DNA from: Agarophyton chilense
Lineage: Eukaryota > Rhodophyta > Florideophyceae > Gracilariales > Gracilariaceae
Direction: 5' to 3'
Assembly (NCBI GenBank): GCA_030374765.1
Contig: JARGXX010000088.1
Span: 1,736,001-1,800,000, forward strand
Length of the DNA stretch: 64,000 nt
Below the pieces are notes generated by a model. That model did not search any database. It saw nothing but the letters and a program-made list of their open reading frames with translations, and had not been told where the DNA came from. Position numbers and translations under genes: made by a program. Shown here piece after piece: positions 23,391-33,352 of this stretch; positions within the stretch are counted from its first letter, which is position 1, and every line of letters begins with the position of its first letter.

Positions 23391-23472
23391 TCAGAATTCT
23401 GCACCCGACTCGCAGAATTCTGACACTCGGAATCAGTTTTCTGAAAAAATCATTATAACAGAAAACTGTCTC
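23391..23472. repeat. Palindrome cluster at the end of the tyrosine-recombinase element
   Basis: CAGAATTCTG occurs twice, about 20 bp apart. It is followed by CAGTTTTCTG and its complement CAGAAAACTG, which form a stem with a loop of about 15 bases. Upstream, CTTAA...TTTAAG forms another inverted pair. This could be terminal-repeat structure of the element or a terminator. Confidence 0.45.
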
Positions 23473-23689
23473 CTGGGATATCAACCTAGAGCTTGGAAGC
23501 TATATCAGAAGGAAGTTTAGTTTGGATAGTAGTAGTGGACTTGGTTGTAGGAATTTAATGGGTTTTGGTATAGGATTGGTTTTTTGGGGAGTGGGGATGA
23601 GCTGGCTGGGACTTAGTTATTTTTTGGTTAAGTCGCTCGGATGCCATCGCGTGGTACTTTAAAACACTATAGCTTCGTATTAAATATTG

Positions 23690-23900
23690 AAATGTTGTTG
23701 TCAAAAGAGATATGGACGGAGTGTCAATATGGCCATACGATGGATAGACATTCCTTTTCGTTGGTACTGTAGTTTCGCTTCGCACTGGTGAGCGTTCTGC
23801 TCCAGTATCCAATAGGTCAATAGTCTTTCAGTGACTCCTGTTCCTGTAGCAGTGCGCGACCCACTTGGAAATCAGAGGCATCTGTGCTCAGGACAAAAGG
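23690..23900 (-). pseudogene. First half of RNase H, element 2
   Basis: Minus-strand text reads RPFVLSTDASDFQVGRALL, then a stop, then [25 protein letters not shown] and a degraded LTLRPYL-like end, after which homology stops near 23690. It joins logically to RTDHDSLRWLL at 18415. Below 23690 (about 23481-23690) I see no recognised sequence. Confidence 0.75.
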
Positions 23901-23901
23901 C

Positions 23902-25270
23902 CTATTGGGTTTTGGTAAAGCCGATATTGGTGGGTTCAGCGATTTGGTTTTTGGGGCCCTGAAATGACTCGTACTGGTCGTCGGTAAGGGCCTCGAACTC
24001 CGAAGGTGTTCCCTTCTTCAGCATCGCGTTGAGGGGGGCCGAGATTTCAGCAAACCCTTGGACGAACCGTCGGTACACATTGCGCAAGCCCACAAAGGAT
24101 CGTAGTTCCGTGTGGGTCCTGGTAGGTTTAGCCTGACGGATCGCATTGGTGGTACGTGTGGCTACCTTTGGCAATCCTGGGAGGACGATGTGACCGAGAT
24201 AGTCCACTGAGGCCTGAAAGAAGGCGCATTTGGGAAGTTTCAGTGTTACTCCAGCGTCCTATAGGATTGTTGGCACCGGCCTCACGTGGCGAAGGTGTTC
24301 CTTTACGGTTCGTGAAATGAATATCACGTCATCCAAATAGACCAAGTCGAACAATCATTTGACTCTGGACAATATGATGTCCATTATCCGTTGGAAGGTT
24401 GATGGCGCATTCTTCAAACCAAAGGGCATACGAGTAAATCTGTACAGACCTTCATGGATGGTGAAGGTTGTCAGCGATCTTTCATCTTCGGCCAAAGGGA
24501 TTTGGCAATATCCAGACTTCGCGTCCAGTGTGGTAAATACGACAGCTTCGCCAAAGAAATCTAGACAGTCATCCATGCAGGGTATCGGTAATGAGTCCCT
24601 CTTGGTTACTGCATTCAGCTTCCTGTAGTCGACACAGAACTTGACGGAGCCATTCTACTTCTCCACGAGGACAAGGGGACCTGTCCATTCGGATTGGTTA
24701 GGAGGCGCCGGCTCTATGACGTGAGCTTTCCGCATTATGTCAATCTGGTCGGCGATAATTTCCATAGCGTTAAGTCCGGTACGGTATGGGTGCTGGAACT
24801 GTGGTCTAGCATCATCCTGAAGGTCAATGCGGTTTGCAGTGGCTCTGATTTTCCCCAATCTACCTGACCACATGGCCTGGTATTCCCTGAAGATATCAAG
24901 TACCTGGGGCCTATAGGATCCGAATTTTGCGCATATAGCGACTGTCCCCTCCCAAGAGATGACGTCCTCGTTAGGAGTTCGCGTTGAGAGGTTATCCATT
25001 TGGGCCTCCATGATGGCCACGGGCGGAGGTAAACTGATGCAAATCACTGTATCTTTACATAACCGCACAGGTTCATATCTGAAGTTGCTGATTGTGACCA
25101 AGAAAAGCCTGTTGAAGTGTATTTCCATGACTCCGTTGGCCATTAAGGTAAGCTGCTTCAGAACAGTTTTCGGGTGTTTCTGAATCGTTACGAAACCTGA
25201 GGACTGGGAATGGATCGATACAGAGATTTAGGAAGCAGGGCCACCCGGTGGCCTTCACGGAATGCACGTT
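23902..25270 (-). pseudogene. Protease-linker, reverse transcriptase and connection, element 2
   Basis: The minus-strand piece 25143-24655 holds the protease-RT linker and the start of RT (EPAPPNQSEWTGPLVLVEK). After a stop come KFCVDYRKLNAVTKRDSLP, then FTTLDAKSGYCQIPL (motif A Asp), FTRMPFGLKNAPSTFQRIM, VYLDDVIFISRTVKEHL (YLDD) and DYLGHIVLPGLPK. The connection RSFVGLRNVYRRFVQGFAE then ends in a degraded segment. A stop lies just before LFDLVYLDD. The 25267-25150 part may be protease, but no DTG/DSG is seen. The catalytic aspartates are intact, yet the frame is broken. Confidence 0.8.
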
Positions 25271-25279
25271 ACTACATGA

Positions 25280-25916
25280 AAATCTCGGCGAGAATGGTTC
25301 AAGAAGATCTGCAACGATCGAGGTGAAGAGAACAAGGTCAATCTTGGAGTCTCTGGGATCACCGAAGTACAGGGAGAGCGAGAAATCCTGTTAGATGACC
25401 TCATACTGGCCAAAGATGAACATAAAGAGGTGAAAAGGGCGGCGCGGGACGAGAGATCGAGCGAGAGAAGCGACTTGTCGAAGCTGGCGAGAATATTCGG
25501 GTGCATGGCTTGAAGAGATAGACGTTGCAGGGACATGGTGCTATCGAAGATGTTTTGAGAGGAACTGAAGACCCCTCACAAGGATCAAAACGTCTTTTAC
25601 CGTCTCCCAGAGGCAAGAAGCGCAGCGTCTCCTATGATTCTGATAAGAAAGACGAGCAAATTCTTAAGATGACATGAAAGAGCGTCGGGAACTAGAGAAA
25701 AAACAGCTGCGCGTTGAGGAATCTCGGCTTGATTTGGAAATGGGGCGCAAGGAACGAATGGCTTTTCGAGATGCAAAGGTGCAGGATAGAGAGAAAAGGA
25801 AACTCTTACTGGCGGAAAGTAAGGCTGATGTGGAGATTGAAGAGCGAAGGTAGGCGTTACAAGAGCGCAAGCGAATGGTAGAGATACTCGCATCTCTGGC
25901 GGGTAAGCTCAAGTGA
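25280..25916 (+). pseudogene. Coiled-coil transposon accessory ORF, decayed
   Basis: Plus-strand pieces in two or more frames give ERRELEKKQLRVEESRLD, KERMAFRDAKVQDREKRK, KADVEIEERR, a stop, and ERKRMVEILASLAGKL. This is a long charged coiled coil of the type found at the C-terminus of Myb/SANT-like proteins that accompany PIF/Harbinger transposases. It converges on the degraded transposase at 26.2-27.0 kb, the same arrangement as in the element at 60.9-63.2 kb. Confidence 0.45.
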
Positions 25917-26239
25917 GCGCCAAGGGTTCCAAGTTTGTCGACAAAGGATTCTAAGTTCCTATGCTACACTTTCATCGCGCTTCGCGCGGCGCGCTTTCGA
26001 AAGGCGAGTGTCAAGTCCGCAGGGTAGGGAGCCGAAGTCTCCAAAGGCTCCCTACGAAGCGGTCTTGGCCCTCCCCGCTCGAATGCGTTCGGCAAGTGTA
26101 GGTAGAAGCTGTGTTTGTTGTACGGTGAGATATCTTCCCAGCGAGGGCGCAGTGCTACTGAAGTAGGACGCCACTTGCCCGTCGTACTCGAGACAGACCT
26201 TGAAGTCTCACAGAAAAGCTGCTGTGGTGTACAATTAAG

Positions 26240-27045
26240 CTATGGGAGCCTTTAAGCCTTTATATTTGTCTTAAATTTTTGCGACCACCATATCTGTTTA
26301 ATATCTTTGTGCGACAATTCCACAGCTTCCGGAACTGCGCTCAATTTTTGTTGTACAAATTCTGTGCAGCTATCGCAGTGAGTCGCAGGAAGGCAGTGTG
26401 AAGCCAAGGGCGGAACTTATAGACTGCATCTCCGTAGATGCAATACTGCTTGCTCTCCACCATCATTTCGTGATGCAGAGATTTACTGGTTCCGCTGTTC
26501 CGTAGTAGCGTTAGATCATGCCTATGGCCGGGTTCTGGGCCGTACAGATGTATTATTAAACTGTCGGGTGCAGTTATCGTCTGATACAGAAGTCAGGGCA
26601 TCCTCTTGTGCCCAGTGTATCAGCTTTACTGCATCGTTCCATGTCCTCCAGCACCTGGATCTTCGTCCAATCTATGAAACCTGTACAGCTGAACAATGTG
26701 GTCCCTTTTTCTTCAATGGCTTTAGCATATTCTACCGCTCGTTGTTGTATCAGGTCAACTCGTAAGGTCGGTCGAAACATGACCTTTGCTCTCCATAAAA
26801 CCTTCAATCGTTTCCCAAAATTCTTCACTCATCTTTGAAGAGCGCATGCCAAACATGCATTCAATGTCATATATTCTACATGGTGTGGACAGCTTTCGTA
26901 GCGAGATTAAACATGTTTCTGCTCTGTAGCAAAAGTATCGCGATCGCTGTGTAAGTCCACCTTGCCAACCCATGACTTCTGCTACACGTCTAATTTCTCT
27001 GGTTTTAAATCGAAACACTGAAAGAGCGGCTTTGGCACAATGCAC
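26240..27045 (-). pseudogene. Decayed PIF/Harbinger transposase
   Basis: Minus-strand text in shifting frames follows a Harbinger (DDE_4) transposase. It has an N-terminal region (FRFKTREIRRVAEVMGWQGG, LRKLSTPCRIYDIECMFGM), then YAKAIEEKGTTLFSCTGFID (first Asp at the end). In a further frame come HLYGPEPGHRHDLTLLRNSG (second Asp region) and YCIYGDAVYKFRPWLHTAF. The C-terminal Glu region is not recognised. There are multiple frameshifts and stops; inactive. Confidence 0.65.
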
Positions 27046-28089
27046 GTTCAGATTAAAACTTGATGAAGGAACGTGAAAAGATCGTAACCTGATGTTTTTT
27101 TACATCATTTTGGGATGGACGGAAAAAATTTAAAGACTTTCACAGCAACATAGGGCTAGCTTCAGAAAGAATTGACGCTTCGAATGTGCGTTTGCGCTGC
27201 CGCTATCTTCGAAACGCAACTCCGATTTTGAATTCTGTATGCTTCATCACACGATATTGCGATAATGAGGTATCTGGGCAGGGAAAGGGTCTGCTTTAAT
27301 ACTCACAATTAAAGTCACAACTTGCGTTGCGTAAACACCAAATTTGGGTTTCTTTCCGATATTTTGTTATGAATTTGTGAGTCACAAACTGGAGTTTTAC
27401 GAAACCATTTTACTGTTTCGTAAAACTAGCAAGTTTACGGCTGCAGTTTTCAGGAAATAGAATGTCAGATATGCATTGAAATTACAGCATTGCAGTTTTT
27501 TCCAAAAATGCTGGAAAAGGCCGTTGCAAACATTGCTCAATTGTGATTGCTTGCTCACAACTATACTGCAATGGCTTTGAGCAACGATACCGAGTTCCCG
27601 CCAAAATATTCAATAAGTACTTTCGCATGTAACAGAGGCACTGAACCAGAGCTTCTCGCACGGCGACAACACCAAGAAGCCCGTCACGTCAGTCTGTCTC
27701 AAGGCACCAATCAATGTAGGATAAGCAATCAGGAGATCCAAAGAGTATGCGGTCCAACAACCTGCCAGAAACCCAAAATGTTCCCCACCACCAGCAACAT
27801 CAAGCACACGATCTACCTGCTCTTCCCCACATTCATACCGGACCTGTCTACCTCGTTCAATCAATCCCTGCCCAACCCCTACAAACAACTTTTCGCACCC
27901 CTCACTCAGTACCAAACACATCCGGTTCACCGTCCGCCCCATCGCAGTGCAATACCACCCAGCTACTCCATCTTTCTACATGAACCCCTGCTATTGCCTT
28001 CATCACCATCTCTTCCACTCCAGCCTCTCTTTTTGCCTCCACTACTGCTGCTTTGAAATTTTTACATCCAACGCAACCGCAGTAGTGAC
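27046..28089. other. No confident gene; proline/leucine-rich open frame
   Basis: A plus-strand frame (27547-28056) is open for 169 codons, but its C-terminal half is low-complexity proline, leucine and serine (for example PLLLPSSPSLPLQPLFLPP). There is no domain. It lies upstream of the coiled-coil pseudogene at 28.1 kb and could be its 5' part or chance. Confidence 0.25.
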
Positions 28090-28970
28090 AACTGTCGCCC
28101 TAGAAGATGCTAAAAAAGCAAAAGCGAGGACGAAAGTCTGTGTGAACTGCTAAGCAGGATATTGTAATATTAATGAAGGTAGCAGCTAAGAAAGCACACA
28201 TAGCTGCATATGGAGAAATGGGAAAGGCCTTCAAAACCGTCAAAGACGCTTTGGTGAAAACAGAAAAGCTTCACGAAGAATTAGAGGAGAAAAAATTTCA
28301 AGACCGATATAATCGTTTACGGAAAGACTTTCACCTGAACGACATAAAGCTATCTAAGATGTAGGGTGTAGGGGGCGAGGTAACAAACGTGAAAGAGCTC
28401 CTTTCGGCTATGCAAGAGGCTAGCGACGACTTGGATAAGCGAAAAGAAGCGGAGAAGGACAAGGTGAAGGCCATTTAAGAGCAAAAGCTGGCTGCAAGCC
28501 GTCGAATAGTGGCTATGGCTTCCAAACGGTAAATGCGTACGCTAGATGCAGCGAATGATGGTGATTTACAGATCTTGGAATCAAACACAAACGAACATAG
28601 GTCTTCAGAAAGCCAAGAACAGAAAAGAACAGGGCGGTAGTACTCGAAGATAATGACAACAATTATGGTGGTCCCACCTATCGTGAAAGTTCTGCGCGCA
28701 AAATGAATAAAAGACGCAAAGTAGACCATAACTCTAACATGGCCATGGATTAAGCATCTTTTGGTGAGTCAATTCATGCATCAGATTGAACTCAAATGAA
28801 CTTTGAAGAGCAAAAGCTGGCCTTGCAAAGTGAACGGCTCACTTTCAAACTGGATGAAAGGGAGATGGAGCGCGATAAGCGACGCCAAGAACTAGAAAAG
28901 GAGAGGTTGATGCGCAAGGGGACCGAGAGTCGCAAAATAGGTTAGAACCAGACACGTCTAAGTTGGTGAT
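28090..28970 (+). pseudogene. Second Myb/SANT-like coiled-coil transposon ORF, decayed
   Basis: Text reads GKAFKTVKDALVKTEKLH, QDRYNRLRKDFHLNDIKLSK, a stop, then VKELLSAMQEASDDLDKRKE, a stop and ASRRIVAMASKR. Around 28800-28945, after a frameshift, come FEEQKLALQSERLTFKLDE and DKRRQELEKERLMRKG. The first part fits the trihelix/Myb-like module ('xxFxxLxxxFNxxLxxF') followed by coiled coil that is found in Harbinger-associated ORFs. Three or more stops are present. It probably derives from a second, otherwise lost element. Confidence 0.45.
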
Positions 28971-29462
28971 GGAAGTGTTTAGCGACAAGTTGAATACGTT
29001 AACGTGTGTCTATAGCCTCATTTACGGGGTTACGTCACACCAGCCTGCTCGTCCCTATGGACAAGGTACTGTTCAAGATGAAGAGGGGCACAGTCGAAGT
29101 ATTTTGAAACCGTGTTTGGATATACGCAGTATCGACTAATATCTGGAAGCATAGCCGTGCGATACAATAGCCCTACAAAAGACTCTTTGATACGTATGTT
29201 TCATTTGAAATCAACGGCAGTCCAGTGCAGTTTGACCTCCATAAAAAATCATTCCACGCATACCTGCTCTTTGCTCATAGCCGTGTCGAAGGCGTTTGCT
29301 TCATCTGATAACATATATTCTTGAAAAAGTACATCTAATTACACCCTATAATTATGTCCACCGTCCCCATAGATACAAAACTGCGTTCTGTTAACATGAA
29401 AGGCATCTTATAGCTACCAATTCATTTTGGTTTGTATGTACAGCGTCAAGTCATACTGTTAT
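28971..29462. other. No gene recognised
   Basis: Short frames only, ending at the 5' LTR of element 3. No target-site duplication of that element is visible at the boundary. Confidence 0.4.
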
Positions 29463-30079
29463 TGTCGAATAGTGGCAGAAGGTCTGACCTTTGAGGTTAT
29501 CAATATACTACACGCACCCTGTAGGTGATGGATGAGAGGAATCATCGGCCATGCAGCTCCGGGCGAGCTACCATCTAGGTGTTGTCAGCCAGGTGTATTG
29601 TTGACATGTATCTTCTGGTTGAGTAATTTTTAGTACCTGTATTTGTAATTATATCTATTTTAGTACAGTAGTAGAGTGGCCACCTGCCACTGTAGCCAGT
29701 GCTGGCCAGGTCTCTGACACTAGGTCAGAGACCGTGCCTTGCTGGCACCTCCCGGGTGATCTCGGGAGTGCAGTCCACTGCATATAGGGTACTGCACCTC
29801 CCCTATCCTAATCTGATAAAGACAGGCATCACTTGGGTCACGAGTATACCTTTTGGTTCATCGTTTCTCAACTACCACACAAGCTTTCCCGCGCGTCAAC
29901 GCCTACCATCGTTCACCTACACGGTATAGGCTAGTTTCCCCGCCGTTTGCCTCTGCGGGTTTTCACGGTGCCCTGTTACCATCGAGGTTTACTAAGTCTA
30001 CCTTCTAAGGTTGAGCGTCAACACGCTCCCTACGGTTGAGCGTCACTACGCTCCTGAGATAAGACAGTAGCATACCCCA
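29463..30079 (+). repeat. 5' LTR of element 3
   Basis: It starts TGTCGAATAGTGGCAGAAGG and ends GTAGCATACCCCA, and is nearly identical to the two flanks of the 3' LTR. It contains five perfect hairpins (29676-29782) and two tandem 21-base units near its end (30009-30029 and 30034-30054), each a GAGCGT/ACGCTC hairpin. It would supply promoter and polyadenylation signals for the genomic RNA. Confidence 0.9.
29676..29782 (+). ncRNA. Array of abutting perfect hairpins in the LTR
   Basis: Stems: GTGGC/GCCAC (29676-29690); GGTCTCTGAC/GTCAGAGACC (29709-29733); GTGCC/GGCAC (29734-29748); CTCCCG/CGGGAG (29749-29768); TGCAGT/ACTGCA (29769-29782). The last four follow each other with no base between them. 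The copy in the 3' LTR keeps the first four perfectly and has one mismatch in the last. This looks like a structured RNA domain of the LTR (packaging, translation or export); the function is inferred from structure only. Confidence 0.55.
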
Positions 30080-30099
30080 GAGGGGAATGTAAAACATTT

Positions 30100-30117
30100 T
30101 GGTCTCCCGACTTAGAA
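30100..30117 (+). other. Candidate primer-binding site of element 3
   Basis: TGGTCTCCCGACTTAGAA begins with TGG (complement of a tRNA CCA end) 20 bases after the LTR end. The priming tRNA is not identified. Confidence 0.4.
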
Positions 30118-30243
30118 CGTTTTTTTAGGTTTAGTCCTACCTTCAAGGTTCACACGAGATTCTGAGAAGGATTGGACGCTCTTACACCTATTTGGTTTCA
30201 GGAGATCCGGCAAAGCAATACAGGATACCACTATTGGTCACAA

Positions 30244-32600
30244 ATGAAACGACCTAAAAGGAATACGCGTGGTGCGAGCGCCCCGCCAAGTCATAAAAGT
30301 CCTAAAGGAGCCCCATCGGCTCAACCGATTCTGGAAAACCCAGAGGAGCTGCTCCGACACCCTTGGGACAAAACCGTAAAGTTACATGGTCCGCCGTTTA
30401 TGGCAACGGAACCTCAAAGTGAATTACCAATTGAGGTTGCAGCGGAGGAGCTATGGCCTCAGCTCGAAGAGCGAGCGAAAGCACTCGTCACCCTCGCAGT
30501 CGAGGATGCATTAACATTAAAGGAGAAGTCGGATACCCGGATGGTTCCGCCCTCCATGGACGTCGATGCATTTACCCATATTGTGCTTGACCGAGCAGCT
30601 CAAGAGCTATCGGACAGGATACCTGAAATGGTGAAACAGTATCTCTTTACAGATGCTAGGGAGCATGTTTACCGCGCTGTGCCGGACCTTTGGGTTTCCG
30701 AGGGATTCGCAGAATCCCGACCTACACAGGTGAACATCGCAAAGAGCATACCACAAGGGTTCCAAATGTCATTCCACCAATTCGAAACACTTCCTTACTG
30801 ATAGTGAGTACCTACAAGGTCCACGGCAGAGTCAAGAGGTCCCGGGGAAGGTAGATCCTCCAGAAATTTACCTGCCACCAATTACTGGTTTCGTTCAAAA
30901 GGATACCCATGGAGGTGGTCCCAAAGACGATTCGTCTGACTCGTTGGATGAGCCACGAATATACCAAAAAGGGAAGAAGGGGAGGAAGAAGAGGAGAAAG
31001 ATTCGAGAGGATGATTCAGACCCCGACTCGTCAGGCTCCAGTTCCGATACGAGTTCATCGTCGGATGATGACCGTAAAGGTAAAAAGAAGAAGAAAACGA
31101 ACAGGTCGACGAAGAAGTCGTCGAAAAAGAACCGAAAGGGTAAAAAGCGATACAATGTGTCGCCCGACTTTGAGTCAGACACCAAAATGGACCTGGAGGA
31201 GCACCAACCCTTGAACGATATGTTGACCAAAGCGGTTGACTACAGGACTTATTGGTTGATCAACAAGTCTTCTAAATACACCCAAGGGGTGGCTCAGAAG
31301 ATTACTAAGCACCACAAGAAGATCAGATTCCAAATGAGTGACACGCCATTCTCAGTTACGGATCCTATTGCGGTGATTGAGTTTCTATAGAAGTTCAAGA
31401 TTGCATGTGACCAAAATGGGTTTTCCGAGGTTGCTGCTATGTGGCTATTTCAGTTTTACCTTAAAGGACAGGCATACTACTTGCTGCAGGGTAGGCTCCG
31501 CGGCAACACCTTAGCGATGGATGAGGATGGCACAGAGATGTTGGAGTCATACCCAGAGGTGGTCAATTTTCTTTTGGAAACATACGCCACCGATGAGGTT
31601 ATCCAAGAGGCTTACAGGGAAGTCCTCGCTTACCATCAAAGGTCTGGGCAAACCGAATCGGAGTTTTCGCTCGCGCTTTGGAATCTGGCAACCCGTTGTG
31701 GTAATTTGTTCACTACCTCTAGGTTAAAGTCGCTATTTGCCGACAATGTCGACAAAGCGATCCGTTCCCAGGTACGCAATTACCTGGCCACTAACCGAAA
31801 GGTAGACTACAATGGGCTGGCTCGGTACTCCCAGGGACTTATGGATACCCTTCGGCTGGGAAAGAGACCAGCCGTGCCTCCAACCTCGAAGGATAAACCG
31901 AAAAGTTCGGTCTTGGAAATTGAAGACACAACAACCTCAAAGGGTAGCTCGTACATCGAAGTACCTACAGGAACCGCTACACTCTTGGTAGCGACCCAGG
32001 GGCGGTTCTCGAAACTTTCGACGGTAGGAAATTGGTCGTCAACGCGTACACCAAACTCGGTACAGTCGCCGCCAAGTGCGATGAGCTCGCAGAGGATGCA
32101 AGGAGCGAGCTCGCATAACTCGCCACCCAAATCCTACGCCACTGCTCCTACCAACCAGGTTTCGAAGCCCCCCTCAATGGTAACGCGAGACCCTCAAACT
32201 GGAGGCCTCGTTTGCTGGTTCTGTCTCGCAACAGACCATTTGGCCAACGATTGCGCTAACTTACCTCCAGAGATGAGAGACAGGCTCGCATGCAGAATCA
32301 TCAACGCCTCTATGGGTCTTCAACGCAAGCAACAAATAGGTTTCAATCCCCAGTACACCGGTACAGGTCAATACCATCGAGGAAACACCAAACTTGGACT
32401 CAACCCCTCCCGTACAGGAGGAAACCACCGAATGGTTGGCGTAATGGCCGAACCCAACCTGCAATTGGAAGGCCAATCGATACCCAGAACCTTGAAAGTG
32501 GAAGAGAACATGTCACAACCACTTCCAGTTTGTCATATGAAGTACAATAACTATAAAGTACGTGCTTCAATGTGTTTCTCCGAACGCCTTGCAGTTCCGG
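30244..32600 (+). pseudogene. Gag of element 3
   Basis: The first in-frame ATG is at 30244 (KRPKRNTRG follows); the open frame extends upstream only through non-ATG codons. The frame stops at 30799. A one-base shift continues the protein from about 30800 through an acidic then lysine-rich linker (DSSGSSSDTSSSSDDDRK, KKSSKKNRKGKKRYN). A TAG at 31388 interrupts the retrotransposon gag domain (VAAMWLFQFYLKGQAYYLL, FLLETYATDEVIQEAYREVL). A CCHC zinc knuckle, CWFCLATDHLANDC, lies at about 32214-32255. Gag would form the particle and bind RNA; it is broken by one shift and one stop. Confidence 0.8.
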
Positions 32601-33352
32601 TCACCTGCGTATTGGATACGGGGGCCGGCCCAAACGTCCTGAACTCCCGTGTGATACCTGAGGCCGTAGTTCGGAACTTGAGCCGACCTCCCGACGACAA
32701 CCCGCTGGTGGATGCAAATGAGCGCCCATTAAACCTTCGAGGTATGCTCACCACTGTGGTGCAGCTCGGACACCTGAAGGTATGACTTCAATTCCTTGTT
32801 ATCGACCGCTTACCGATAGACTGCCTACTAGGTACGAACTTCATTGACAGACATGTCAAAGCAATCCTTCCTGATTCCCATACAGTCGCCCTACGTCAGG
32901 GGGGACGAATTGCCATTTTAGGTAACACGGAAACCAGACGGGGATGGTTCGTCAAACCGAACAAGAGGATATCCACCGAAACGGCCTCCAACAAAGTGCG
33001 CATTACCAAACAGGTTGTTATCCCGCCAATGCACCAAATATTGGTACCGGTGTCGTGTGCGACTCCCGGGCTGGTCATACTATAAAACCATCCGAGGTTA
33101 GCACATCGTCAACTCACCTTGATGGCCAACGGGATTATCGACAACATCCCAAATCAACCCTTTAGGGTGTGTCTCAGCAACTTCAGCAGTCCCGACGTGA
33201 AGTAGCCGAAAAATACCAATGTTGGCCTAGCACTACCGGCACCACAAGGGGTCTTCACCGTAACTCACACTGATCTCGGCGAGGTCGCCTTCGGTAAGGA
33301 AGGGAGGTGCGCAAATGCATCCACAACCACAAAGGTATCGATAAATACCAAC
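32601..33352 (+). pseudogene. Aspartic protease region of element 3
   Basis: Continuing the gag frame, VTCVLDTGAGPNVLNSRVIP holds the retropepsin DTGA motif at about 32612. A TGA at 32783-32785 interrupts, then LVIDRLPIDCLLGTNFIDRH supplies the conserved 'ILGxxF' strand. The frame ends about 33083. From there to 33352 the linker is degraded. The enzyme would cleave the Gag-Pol polyprotein. Confidence 0.75.

Larger units (their letters stand above)
18601..23480 (+). mobile_element. DIRS-like tyrosine-recombinase retrotransposon nested in element 2
   Basis: Plus-strand order: gag-like ORF (19396-20485), RT of the DIRS/Ngaro type (20759-21980), RNase H (about 21980-22406) and a tyrosine recombinase (22357-23295) in place of a DDE integrase. 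This combination defines tyrosine-recombinase retrotransposons. It sits between the two halves of the RNase H of the minus-strand chromovirus, so it inserted later. Terminal repeats typical of the group (inverted or split direct) could not be fixed by eye, and both outer boundaries are approximate. Several stops and frameshifts make it inactive. Confidence 0.8.
14912..25270 (-). mobile_element. Ty3/gypsy chromovirus (element 2), 5'-truncated and interrupted
   Basis: Read on the minus strand, the order is protease/RT linker (about 25270-24655), RT (24655-24210), connection (24207-23902), first half of RNase H (about 23890-23690), then a foreign plus-strand retrotransposon. Then come the second half of RNase H (18415-18184), integrase (about 18197-17043) and a C-terminal tail with chromodomain (about 17042-16430). 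An opposite-strand reading frame lies downstream (16141-14912). No gag is seen: the 5' side gives way near 25270 to Harbinger-like text. Stops and frameshifts are common, so the copy is dead. No LTR is identified. Confidence 0.8.
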
